This document shows, one piece after another, positions 29,995 through 35,909 of a stretch of 64,000 bases of DNA. A program made the position numbers and the translations under genes. The stretch is from Pasteurella bettyae CCUG 2042 (GTDB lineage: Bacteria; Pseudomonadota; Gammaproteobacteria; Enterobacterales; Pasteurellaceae). Location: contig NZ_AJSX01000036.1 of NCBI RefSeq assembly GCF_000262245.1, forward strand, positions 19,216 to 83,215. Reading direction: 5' to 3'. The notes below the pieces were generated by a model. The model saw only the letters and a program-made list of their open reading frames with translations. It searched no databases and was not told the origin of the DNA. Each line of letters begins with the position of its first letter. The stretch's first letter is position 1.

Positions 29995-30927
29995 CTATTT
30001 AACACAACCTGTAATCAAATATCCAGCAGGTTTACCCACTAAATGCGGAGCGTGAATATCGGTACAACGGATAATTTCTACTTTACCGCCTTTTTCTTGG
30101 TAGGTATCCACAAATAAGCCATTTTGACGGCGAACGGTGTAGCCGTAGGACGGTTCGAAAATGTTGCGTTCTTGTTGGCTACCTTGTTTTACTTCTTTTT
30201 GCGGAACGTAAGCTAAAACAATGCAATTAGACCAAATCTTTTCTAATTTACCGTTTTTTTCTTGCGAGGCTGAACCAATTTTTACCACATCAACCCCAAT
30301 CAATTCCGCAAAAATTGCAGGCGTTAAAATACCCGTACGGGTGTATTTAATACGTTCTAATAATGTTTCATTTTCTTTTAACACTGCCCACACATCAGAG
30401 GCAATCACACAAACATTCGGCATTCTACCAATCACTGAAGAAACAGCATTTAAGCCTTCATCAATAATTTTTAGCGGATTTGATTTTGCATTCGTAAATT
30501 GACTGGTTCCCGATAGCTCAATTTTATTTGAATCTAAATAGTTATCAGGATTTTGAGCAATTTTTGCCACTTCTACTTCTCGCCCTAAAGCGATTACATC
30601 CTGCACCGTGCGAACGGCAAAACGTTTTAATGGATAGCTTGCATCATTATCTTCACGATAATCAATAGGATATTCAATATCGTGTTCTTTTAATTCAATC
30701 GCTAAAGAGGTCACATCTTCAGGCGTTAAGCGGTTAGAATCGCCGTGCAATTCACGCACCGTTGAACGTACTTGGAACGCTAAACGCCCAAATTGTGGAA
30801 TACGCCCCGCCTCTTTTTCAATTTCAACTACTGGCATTAAGGCTTCAGCGACTAATTCGTTATTGTAATAACCCTGAGCTAATTCGGTTAAAACTGGATC
30901 TTGAATACGTTTATCGGCTAAACTCAT
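29995..30927 (-). CDS. Phage major capsid-like protein
   Basis: A 310-residue protein with no signal peptide. It has the layout of a tailed-phage coat protein: an N-terminal segment about partners and residues (DPVLTELAQGYYNNELVAEALMP), a region RTVQDVIALGREVEVAKIAQ, and a loop listing a residue-rich core (MPNVCVIASDVWAVLKENETLLERIKY), then ELIGVDVVKIGSAS. It sits directly after a gpI-like protease gene, where Mu-type phages keep the major head protein (gpT). Family assignment is by position and general appearance. It starts 3 bp after the gpI-like gene, so the two are coupled. Confidence 0.75.
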   Translation of the reverse strand: MSLADKRIQDPVLTELAQGYYNNELVAEALMPVVEIEKEAGRIPQFGRLAFQVRSTVRELHGDSNRLTPEDVTSLAIELKEHDIEYPIDYREDNDASYPLKRFAVRTVQDVIALGREVEVAKIAQNPDNYLDSNKIELSGTSQFTNAKSNPLKIIDEGLNAVSSVIGRMPNVCVIASDVWAVLKENETLLERIKYTRTGILTPAIFAELIGVDVVKIGSASQEKNGKLEKIWSNCIVLAYVPQKEVKQGSQQERNIFEPSYGYTVRRQNGLFVDTYQEKGGKVEIIRCTDIHAPHLVGKPAGYLITGCVK

Positions 30928-30930
30928 TTT

Positions 30931-31809
30931 TTATTTTCCTCTTGGTTTACAGATAATATCAAATGCTTCGGTATAACTGATTTTGTTTACTTTGGCATAG
31001 GTTCGGATTTTCTGATCTAATTCAATCATTTCAGGCGGCGTATTTTCCGCATATTGAATAAAATCTTCTTCTGTTTTGCTTACCGCATTTTCTTTCGTTG
31101 CAACTTCGGAAAATGTAATAATTTGCGGTTGAGCGGTTAAAAAATCTTGCACTTTTTGCAGTAGGCTCTCGCCTTCATTAAAATCAAGCGTTTCGCCTTT
31201 TCCTATGCGTTCGGCATAATGCAAAATTGCTTCGGCTTCTTTCCGTACTTTAGGGGCTAATTTCCCTTGCTTAATTAAATTTTCGGTAAAATCTGAAATT
31301 TGGTTTTCACTTAATTGATTTTTTAAGCGTGCATTTTCGGCTTTTAATTTTTCCAGTTCTGAAAGTTCATTTTCATAATCTGAAAAATCCACCACGCCCG
31401 CTTCATTTTCGGCAAAAATTGGATTTTTTAAGCCTTTCACCGCTGGCGGTATCGCCCCTAAAAAGCCAACGTGACGCAAATAGAGAAAGCCTTTTTTCGG
31501 ATTGCTTTCGCTATCAGGCAAATAAAACGAGGCGGAAACCTTTTTAAATCGCCCATTTTTCACTATTTCAGAGAAAGCGGGATCGACTTGATGAAATTCC
31601 GCTTTTAATACATCATTATCGAGCCTCAACCCTTTCACCCACGCATAAGCAGGATGATTATGTTCTGGATGCCCAATCACCGCAGGGGCCTCAAATGTAT
31701 CTACATCGTAAGCGTTTACCACTTGTTGCAAATCGGCAGGCGTAATATCTACTTCTACGCCGTTAGCATCTTTCCGCTTGCCCGCTTTAAAAATTTCAAT
31801 CAATTTCAT
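30931..31809 (-). CDS. Mu gpI-like head protease/scaffold protein
   Basis: A 292-residue protein whose first 150 residues match the Mu I family: LIEIFKAGKRKDANGVEVDI, then APAVIGHPEHNHPAYAWVKG, NGRFKKVSASFYLP and LYLRHVGFLGAIPPAVKGL. In Mu, the full-length protein is the head maturation protease and its C-terminal part serves as scaffold. Here residues 150-225 form the expected charged coiled-coil (ELSELEKLKAENARLKNQL). It lies between the mor-like gene and the capsid gene. Its neighbours in a complete phage (portal gpH, gpF) are absent. Confidence 0.82.
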   Translation of the reverse strand: MKLIEIFKAGKRKDANGVEVDITPADLQQVVNAYDVDTFEAPAVIGHPEHNHPAYAWVKGLRLDNDVLKAEFHQVDPAFSEIVKNGRFKKVSASFYLPDSESNPKKGFLYLRHVGFLGAIPPAVKGLKNPIFAENEAGVVDFSDYENELSELEKLKAENARLKNQLSENQISDFTENLIKQGKLAPKVRKEAEAILHYAERIGKGETLDFNEGESLLQKVQDFLTAQPQIITFSEVATKENAVSKTEEDFIQYAENTPPEMIELDQKIRTYAKVNKISYTEAFDIICKPRGK

Positions 31810-31813
31810 CGCG

Positions 31814-32125
31814 TTATTTCTCTCTTAATACTTTATAAACCCATTGCACAGAAACATCATATTTCACGGCTAATTGGTTATGATTGTTACCGTTAAAGTC
31901 CTTAATAATGCCTTGCTTGATTTCATCGGATCGCATTCTGACTTTAATTGTTTTCGGAAAATAAATATTAATGCCAGAATTTAAGAAACTGATTTCTTTT
32001 AAAGCGACTTCTGTCATCTCTTCAATCGTTCCGCCTTTTTCTAAAGCCTTTTTAATTGAAAGTGATAAGCTTTCGATAAAGGCGTTAAATGTTCTACTTG
32101 CACTTACTGTTTTTGATTTTCCCAC
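31814..32125 (-). CDS. Mor/C-family transcription activator
   Basis: A 103-residue protein with an N-terminal dimerisation part (IEEMTEVALKEISFLNSGINIYFPK) and a C-terminal helix-turn-helix (DFNGNNHNQLAVKYDVSVQWVYKVLREK). This matches the Mu middle-operon regulator Mor and late activator C. These bind upstream of middle or late promoters and recruit RNA polymerase. Here it is the first gene of the head-gene transcript and faces the palindrome array. It may activate its own operon, or it may answer to a helper phage. Confidence 0.75.
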   Translation of the reverse strand: MGKSKTVSASRTFNAFIESLSLSIKKALEKGGTIEEMTEVALKEISFLNSGINIYFPKTIKVRMRSDEIKQGIIKDFNGNNHNQLAVKYDVSVQWVYKVLREK

Positions 32126-32355
32126 TATAAATTCCCCTATCGCTTAAGAATGGAGAAACTATAAACTAGTTTACTAAACCAGCCTTTTAAACTGCTTTAA
32201 GAAAACCAACACACAAAAACGCCCCACGTATTCAACAGAAAGGCAAAAAGAGAAGAAAATAGGCGTTTATAAACGTTTATAAACAAATATAGCGGATAAG
32301 TTAAAATCGCCTGTTTAGGGCGTTTTGAAATTGAAAGGCATGAAAAGAGGATTTT

Positions 32356-33287
32356 TGCGACTGTCGCACAAAATAAAATGAATAAAGTTAGATAAATCAA
32401 GGAAAGGATATAGGAAAAGACTGCGACCGTCGCAAAACTACTAACTGTTGGTGGGTTTCTGGTAACGGTTACCATTTTTTAGAATTGGTGGCGATCACCA
32501 CTTTTTCTAAGTAAAATAACCGACGTTGGTTATTTTTAACTTTATAACTTATTGAAAATTATGGGATTATCTATTTTTGAATTGCCGGTGTTGGCAATTA
32601 TAGACTACTGACCGTCACCAGTTTTTATTGCTTAAGCGGTAACAGTTACCACTTTTTTCCGCCAACCGTTGGAAGTTTTGAAAACTGTAACAGGTTACAG
32701 AAAAATACATAACAGTTAAGAGTTTTAATAACTAGAAAACTGCTGACCTGTTAGCAATTTTGAATAATTAACCATTTGATTTTATTGTATAATTATAAAA
32801 TAATTGCTGACACGTCAGCAATTTTGATTAACAGAAAAAGTCCTAACAGTTAGGACTTTTTCTGTTACGGTTACAAGTTTTATTTACCGCTTACAGTAAG
32901 CAGTAAATTTTAATATAAAGTGGCAATAGGTTACCACTTTTCACTTTTTTATATAAATAAAATCAAATAGTTATAGATTGAGACTGGTGACAAGTTACCA
33001 ATTTTGATAAATCTGTAGCTACTTACGGTAAGTCGTTCTAATGCATAACCATCTTAAAAACTCGTCACAGTGACGACTTCTAAATATGTAAAGCTAATAA
33101 ATGCAAGACATTTACACTATAAAACCCGTCACCGTGACGAGTTTTGTTATCATTTTGCTATGAAATTACCGACCGTCGTGACTTTTTTTCTGACCGTCAG
33201 AAAACTAATAGAAAATAAAACTATAAATATCAACAAGTTAAAATATTACATTTTTTCCGACTGTCGGAAAAACTCCCGACATGTCGG
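32356..33287. repeat. Array of about 26 different palindromes sharing an AC-n-GT centre
   Basis: About 26 short inverted repeats in 930 bp, with centres near 32362, 32428, 32446, 32467, 32493, 32525, 32590, 32613, 32644, 32667, 32693, 32714, 32749, 32813, 32848, 32869, 32895, 32929, 32993, 33027, 33069, 33133, 33174, 33195, 33262 and 33282. Examples: TGCGACTGTCGCA, GGTAACGGTTACC, CCAACCGTTGG, GCTTACAGTAAGC, CGTCACCGTGACG, TCTGACCGTCAGA, TCCGACTGTCGGA. All four classes GACnGTC, AACnGTT, TACnGTA and CACnGTG occur. Arms differ from one palindrome to the next, while the centre AC-(0 to 2 bases)-GT is kept in nearly all (those at 32493, 32590 and 32929 keep only part of it). Most have A-rich bases before and T-rich bases after. 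Six gaps of 64-67 bp separate groups. The longest (32829-32867) has 19-bp perfect arms. Confidence 0.9.
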
Positions 33288-33322
33288 TGATTTTAAAATT
33301 TATCTTATTTTTCTGCTTGTAT

Positions 33323-33328
33323 TATAAC
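33323..33328 (+). promoter_or_regulatory. Possible -10 box of the c4/antirepressor transcript
   Basis: TATAAC lies in TTGTATTATAACAC ahead of the c4 locus. No good -35 hexamer is seen at 17 bp, so the call is weak. Confidence 0.3.
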
Positions 33329-33369
33329 ACAGATTCAATTATAGTTCTTCTCAAGGTGTCGAAACCTTA

Positions 33370-33377
33370 TTAGTAAG
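33370..33377 (+). promoter_or_regulatory. c4 target copy 1 (a1b1-like)
   Basis: TTAGTAAG upstream of the c4 RNA repeats the sequence found at the antirepressor ribosome binding site (33573-33580). In P1 and P7 a first target copy, a1b1, likewise lies upstream of c4. Confidence 0.6.
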
Positions 33378-33382
33378 CGGAT

Positions 33383-33412
33383 AACCGCACCCGATAGACA
33401 AGCGGTTTTTTT
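33383..33412 (+). terminator. Terminator-like hairpin between a1b1 and c4
   Basis: AACCGC and GCGGTT pair around a 13-base loop, followed by seven T. It could end or attenuate transcription before the c4 RNA. Confidence 0.55.
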
Positions 33413-33465
33413 GTACCTGAAATTTACCAATTTTAGGGCGAAAACATACCATTTTTTAAACTCAA

Positions 33466-33544
33466 TGCCGAGAGGGCGAGGAATACAACACCCGCAAGGG
33501 GAATAACTCCAGCCTACTTACTAGGGCTTTCGAACCTCTTGGCA
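33466..33544 (+). ncRNA. c4: c4-type antisense RNA (P1/P7 immI family)
   Basis: An outer stem TGCCGAGAGG (33466-33475) pairs with CCTCTTGGCA (33535-33544). It encloses a hairpin CCC-GCAA-GGG (33491-33500), the single-stranded AACTCC (33505-33510), and a second hairpin AGCC...GGGCT whose loop shows CTTACTA (33517-33523). These two segments are complementary to GGAGTT (33580-33585) and TAGTAAG (33574-33580), which form the ribosome binding site of the gene starting at 33590. This is the layout of phage P1/P7 c4 RNA, which silences antirepressor synthesis by covering that site. Confidence 0.8.
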
Positions 33545-33573
33545 CCCTTATTTAAGGGAAAATTTCGAAAATT

Positions 33574-33585
33574 TAGTAAGGAGTT
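33574..33585 (+). promoter_or_regulatory. c4 target copy 2 (a2b2-like) over the ribosome binding site
   Basis: TAGTAAGGAGTT includes the Shine-Dalgarno AAGGAG just ahead of the ATG at 33590 and is complementary to the two loops of the c4 RNA. Confidence 0.75.
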
Positions 33586-33589
33586 CGTT

Positions 33590-34243
33590 ATGAACACATC
33601 AATCCGTCCCGCTTTTACTTCGCTTTCTCAAGTGATTAACGGTAAACATCAAGCCGTTTTTTCTGTGAGTGAATTTAGTTCTAAACTAGGCTTACCTTTC
33701 CGCCCACCTGTAGCACTCAATACCCTGCTTAATTATTTACAATTTCGATTAAATGTTGATTATGTTCCGTTTTATGGCTTAGACGGAAAAGGCGTCATAG
33801 ATTACCGCTTAACGGCTGAAGCAATGTTGCTTTATATTCAAAAAATGACCGATGAAGTCAATTATAGCGTGAAAGCCTGCGTGCATTTTGTGTTAGAACG
33901 TATGCAAGCCAGCCCGATTGAGCAAACCATTCAACAACAGCAATTTAACACAGAAACGCAAGCCTTTTTAAAGGAATTTTTCCATACTGACTATCATTAC
34001 TTATTAAGTGAAGATGATTTTATCAATATGGAAAGAATGAAAAATTCCTTTTTTATGATTGGATGTTTATTAAACGATGCTAAAACGCATTCAACCTTGA
34101 ATAGCGACTATTTAGCCGACTTACTTGCGAGCCTTATTAGCCCTTTATATGATTTACTCAATCGTACAAATGAAACAGCTAAAAAAGCCGATCAACAAGT
34201 AAAAAGATTAAATCAATTAGCCGAAAGTTTACAGGGGGCGTAA
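33590..34243 (+). CDS. Antirepressor-like phage protein under c4 control
   Basis: A 217-residue protein. The N-terminal 90 residues (FSVSEFSSKLGLPFRPPVALNTLLNYLQF, DYVPFYGLDGKGVIDYRLTAEAMLLYI) resemble the AntA/AntB-type N-terminal module of phage antirepressors (an ordered helix pair followed by Dy..., DYrLT and an aliphatic helix). The C-terminal part is helical and Gln-rich. In P1 the c4-controlled antirepressor lifts lysogenic repression. The ATG at 33590 is set by the AAGGAG site that the c4 RNA would cover; a TTG 51 bp upstream is inside the c4 RNA and unlikely. Assignment rests on context and weak similarity. Confidence 0.6.
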   Translation: MNTSIRPAFTSLSQVINGKHQAVFSVSEFSSKLGLPFRPPVALNTLLNYLQFRLNVDYVPFYGLDGKGVIDYRLTAEAMLLYIQKMTDEVNYSVKACVHFVLERMQASPIEQTIQQQQFNTETQAFLKEFFHTDYHYLLSEDDFINMERMKNSFFMIGCLLNDAKTHSTLNSDYLADLLASLISPLYDLLNRTNETAKKADQQVKRLNQLAESLQGA

Positions 34244-34245
34244 AA

Positions 34246-34473
34246 ATGACGACTCAATCAATGATTTTAGACTGTCAAGAATTAACTTGCGACTTACGGG
34301 ATCAAATTCACGCCCTTAAAACGCTAGATGAGTTACTTTCTTCTTTTAATGGACGAGAGCAAATAGATAGCGGAGGCGTAGCCCGTTTAATTCGTGCGAT
34401 TGCAAACACAGCGAGCAAGCAAGTAGAGCAATTAGACGTGTTATTAGAAGATTTAAAAATGGGGGCTTTATGA
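34246..34473 (+). CDS. Small hypothetical phage protein
   Basis: A 75-residue acidic, helical protein (LRDQIHALKTLDELLSS, then GGVARLIRAIANTASKQVEQLDVLLEDL). No family is recognised. It starts 2 bp after the antirepressor-like gene and overlaps the next gene by 4 bp, so it is part of the same translationally coupled transcript. In satellites such small proteins often act on helper-phage factors, but nothing in the sequence shows that here. Confidence 0.6.
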   Translation: MTTQSMILDCQELTCDLRDQIHALKTLDELLSSFNGREQIDSGGVARLIRAIANTASKQVEQLDVLLEDLKMGAL

Positions 34474-34694
34474 TTTATTCACATTTAACGCTAGATGAAA
34501 TGCAAGCCTTAATAAAATATAGATTACAACAAATCATAGAAAACCAAATACTGCTTGATGCTAAGAAGGCAGAAATAGCACATTTAGAAGAAAAAACAGA
34601 AAGGATAAAGGCAGTTATAGCAGAGCAAGATAAAATCATTGAATATTTGGAAAGAAAACAAGCATTATTAAACCAATTTAAAATCAATGAGTAG
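34470..34694 (+). CDS. Small coiled-coil phage protein
   Basis: A 74-residue protein, almost all one long amphipathic helix (ALIKYRLQQIIENQILLDAK..., HLEEKTERIKAVIAEQDKIIEYLERKQ) that should form a coiled coil. Its ATG overlaps the upstream stop (ATGA). It is followed by a terminator. No function is recognised. Confidence 0.6.
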   Translation: MIYSHLTLDEMQALIKYRLQQIIENQILLDAKKAEIAHLEEKTERIKAVIAEQDKIIEYLERKQALLNQFKINE

Positions 34695-34719
34695 CCCCCC
34701 TGATAACAATTCTCCTATT

Positions 34720-34744
34720 AGCCCGATAATAATCGGGCTTTTTA
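34720..34744 (+). terminator. Terminator after the antirepressor-like operon
   Basis: AGCCCGAT-AATA-ATCGGGCT followed by five T. It separates the three-gene transcript from the Gp27-like gene only 20 bp downstream, which therefore depends on readthrough or on antitermination. Confidence 0.85.
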
Positions 34745-34763
34745 CTATCTAGGAGAATACAAA

Positions 34764-35102
34764 ATGGCAAAACTTGCTAAACTTCCACCACCTATTTTAA
34801 CCGCTTTACAAGAGCAAATCAGAGCGAATCACTACGGGCAATACCACGCTTTGAGCGACTGGCTAAAACAACAAGGCTATTCAGTAAGCAAAAGCACCAT
34901 TCACCGCTATACCCAATATCTAAAAGAAAAAGACGGCTACACCGCAAAAGGCAATTCAAACGAACTCCTAGCCCAAATCACCACAGAAGATTTTGATAGC
35001 CTTTCTCTATCATCACTCTATAAAAAGCTAGGCAAGCTAGAACACGAAAAGCAAAAAACGCTGAACCAAATCAACCAGCTATTAAATGAAGAAAAAGCCT
35101 AA
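34764..35102 (+). CDS. Mu Gp27-like phage protein (DUF3486 type)
   Basis: A 112-residue protein. The first 60 residues (KLPPPILTALQEQI, YHALSDWLKQQGYSVSKSTIHRYTQYL) match the small helix-turn-helix-like proteins of the DUF3486/Gp27 family, encoded just ahead of the terminase in Mu-type phages and thought to be small-terminase-related. The C-terminal part is helical (LYKKLGKLEHEKQKTLNQINQLL). A strong AGGAGA site precedes the ATG. No large terminase follows; the element ends 130 bp further on. If it is a small-terminase-like factor, it could redirect a helper's packaging. Confidence 0.7.
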   Translation: MAKLAKLPPPILTALQEQIRANHYGQYHALSDWLKQQGYSVSKSTIHRYTQYLKEKDGYTAKGNSNELLAQITTEDFDSLSLSSLYKKLGKLEHEKQKTLNQINQLLNEEKA

Positions 35103-35121
35103 AAATTTAGGCTTTCTCTTT
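35094..35121 (+). terminator. Terminator after the Gp27-like gene
   Basis: AAAGCCTAAA-AA-TTTAGGCTTT followed by a T-rich run, overlapping the stop codon. Confidence 0.8.
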
Positions 35122-35231
35122 TTCAAATAGTGTAATGAAATTACATATAGTCCCACATAGTACAGCATCTTCCCGCATCAAAAAGCCCATTTATCTTACA
35201 TTATTTGTAGTAGTTATGTTGGATCTCTTTA

Positions 35232-35237
35232 AGATGT
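35232..35237. repeat. Target-site duplication, right copy (AGATGT)
   Basis: The second copy of AGATGT, bordering the right end (CTCTTTA) of the inserted element. Confidence 0.85.
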
Positions 35238-35486
35238 GTTGTAAAACGGCGTGCCACTGGTGGTTTTTAAAATTTCGTCCAGCATTAAGCCTTTGTCTTT
35301 GTATTGATTGTAGGCGGTCAAAACCGCTTCTTTGTTGGGTTCTAACACGCATTCCAAACGGCGTAACACAGTAAAGGGCAAAATAATCTTGCCAAAATCG
35401 GTATGCGGAAAATCGCCCCACAAATCTTCAGCATTTTTCCAGATGAAATTGGCGAGTGTTGATGATTCTTGGGCTGGGATTGACAT
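35232..35486 (-). pseudogene. hsdM: Type I methyltransferase HsdM, N-terminal part
   Basis: The first 85 codons of hsdM: MSIPAQESSTLANFIWKNAE, then DLWGDFPHTDFGKIILPFTVLRRLE, the HsdM N-terminal helical domain, ending at TPFYNTS. The element supplies a TAA directly after Ser. The remaining part lies at 27868-29607 and fits in frame once the element and one target copy are removed. This N-terminal part would be translated from the original promoter, so a short peptide may still be made. Confidence 0.9.
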
Positions 35487-35563
35487 TTTGAGCTGTCCTT
35501 TGAATGTAGTAAATTGAATGATTTTAGTGGATATTTTAACAAATTTACGGCTAAAAAATAAGA

Positions 35564-35674
35564 GCGGTCAGGAAAAATTGACTTTTGGGGCGATTAGCAA
35601 AAGCATTGGGTCAAATTGAAAGCGGTGGGATTTTTGTTGAGTTTTGCAAAATACACGAAAAAAATGACCGCTTG
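35564..35674. repeat. Island-flanking repeat, right copy (about 111 bp)
   Basis: Begins GCGGTCAGGAAAAATTGACTT and ends TGACCGCTTG, as at 22372-22485 and in the same orientation. It sits upstream of the hsdM start, so the pair encloses LysR-hsdR-hsdS-hsdM. Confidence 0.65.
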
Positions 35675-35727
35675 TGATCTGCACCTTAATCAGTTGGTTG
35701 TTTAGTCCAACTTTTAGGGGCAGATCA
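35675..35727. mobile_element. Solo end of the IS3-type element found at 61.7 kb
   Basis: TGATCTGC and GCAGATCA bound 53 bp that match, with few differences, the left end of the element at 62.5 kb (shared core GTTGGTTGTTTAGTCCAACTTTT). It is the trace of a lost or partial copy. It abuts the right flanking repeat exactly. Confidence 0.7.
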
Positions 35728-35745
35728 AAGATGACAAATAAAGTT

Positions 35746-35760
35746 TTCAGGCAGCCTGAA
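35746..35760. repeat. Neisseriaceae-type uptake word upstream of hsdM
   Basis: The 15-mer TTCAGGCAGCCTGAA, the complement orientation of the copies in hsdR, hsdS and hsdM. It is flanked by AAAA/TTTT and could also form a terminator-like hairpin. Confidence 0.8.
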
Positions 35761-35909
35761 AATAAGAAATCCCTTTAAAAACAGGAAAATACCAATGAAA
35801 CAACATCAATAAACCGTAACCTTAACCCACACCACAAATACACAAAAAATTTATATTTTGGATTGTCTGACAAAATTTCAACATAGTTGATTAAAAATAT
35901 TTATCCAAT

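Larger units (their letters stand above)
32126..33589. other. 1.46-kb region without a convincing gene, between divergent arms
   Basis: Between the mor-like gene and the antirepressor-like gene no convincing protein gene is seen. Open frames here (such as 32197-32475 and 33070-33327) read through palindromes and have odd composition. The stretch holds, from left to right: an AT-rich leader with GTTTATAAAC-type repeats near 32266-32284, the palindrome array (32356-33287), a possible promoter, and the c4 RNA locus. Confidence 0.8.
29608..35231. mobile_element. Mu-type phage satellite or reduced prophage inserted in hsdM
   Basis: A 5,624-bp insertion with a 6-bp target duplication (AGATGT). Mu-type phages duplicate 5 bp, so this is close to but not exactly the Mu pattern. 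The outer ends are TAAA and TTTA. Subterminal motifs recur: CGAGATAACCATCAC and CGAGATAAATCAC at the left end, AAGAGAT and TAAGATAAATGGG (read inward) at the right end; they could be transposase sites. The left arm (minus strand) encodes mor-like, gpI-like and capsid-like proteins plus a small membrane protein. The right arm (plus strand) has a c4 antisense RNA locus, an antirepressor-like protein, two small proteins and a Gp27-like protein. No integrase, transposase, portal, terminase or tail gene is visible. Confidence 0.8.

Noticed and set aside
32197..32475. 92-codon hydrophobic open frame on the minus strand
   Set aside because: It reads through several palindromes, has no ribosome binding site that I can see and no known family; it looks like chance in AT-rich DNA.
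32356..33287. CRISPR array
   Set aside because: The palindromes differ in sequence, the spacing is irregular, there is no constant repeat, and no cas gene is near.
33070..33327. 85-codon open frame on the plus strand
   Set aside because: It spans six palindromes of the array and has no start signal or family likeness.
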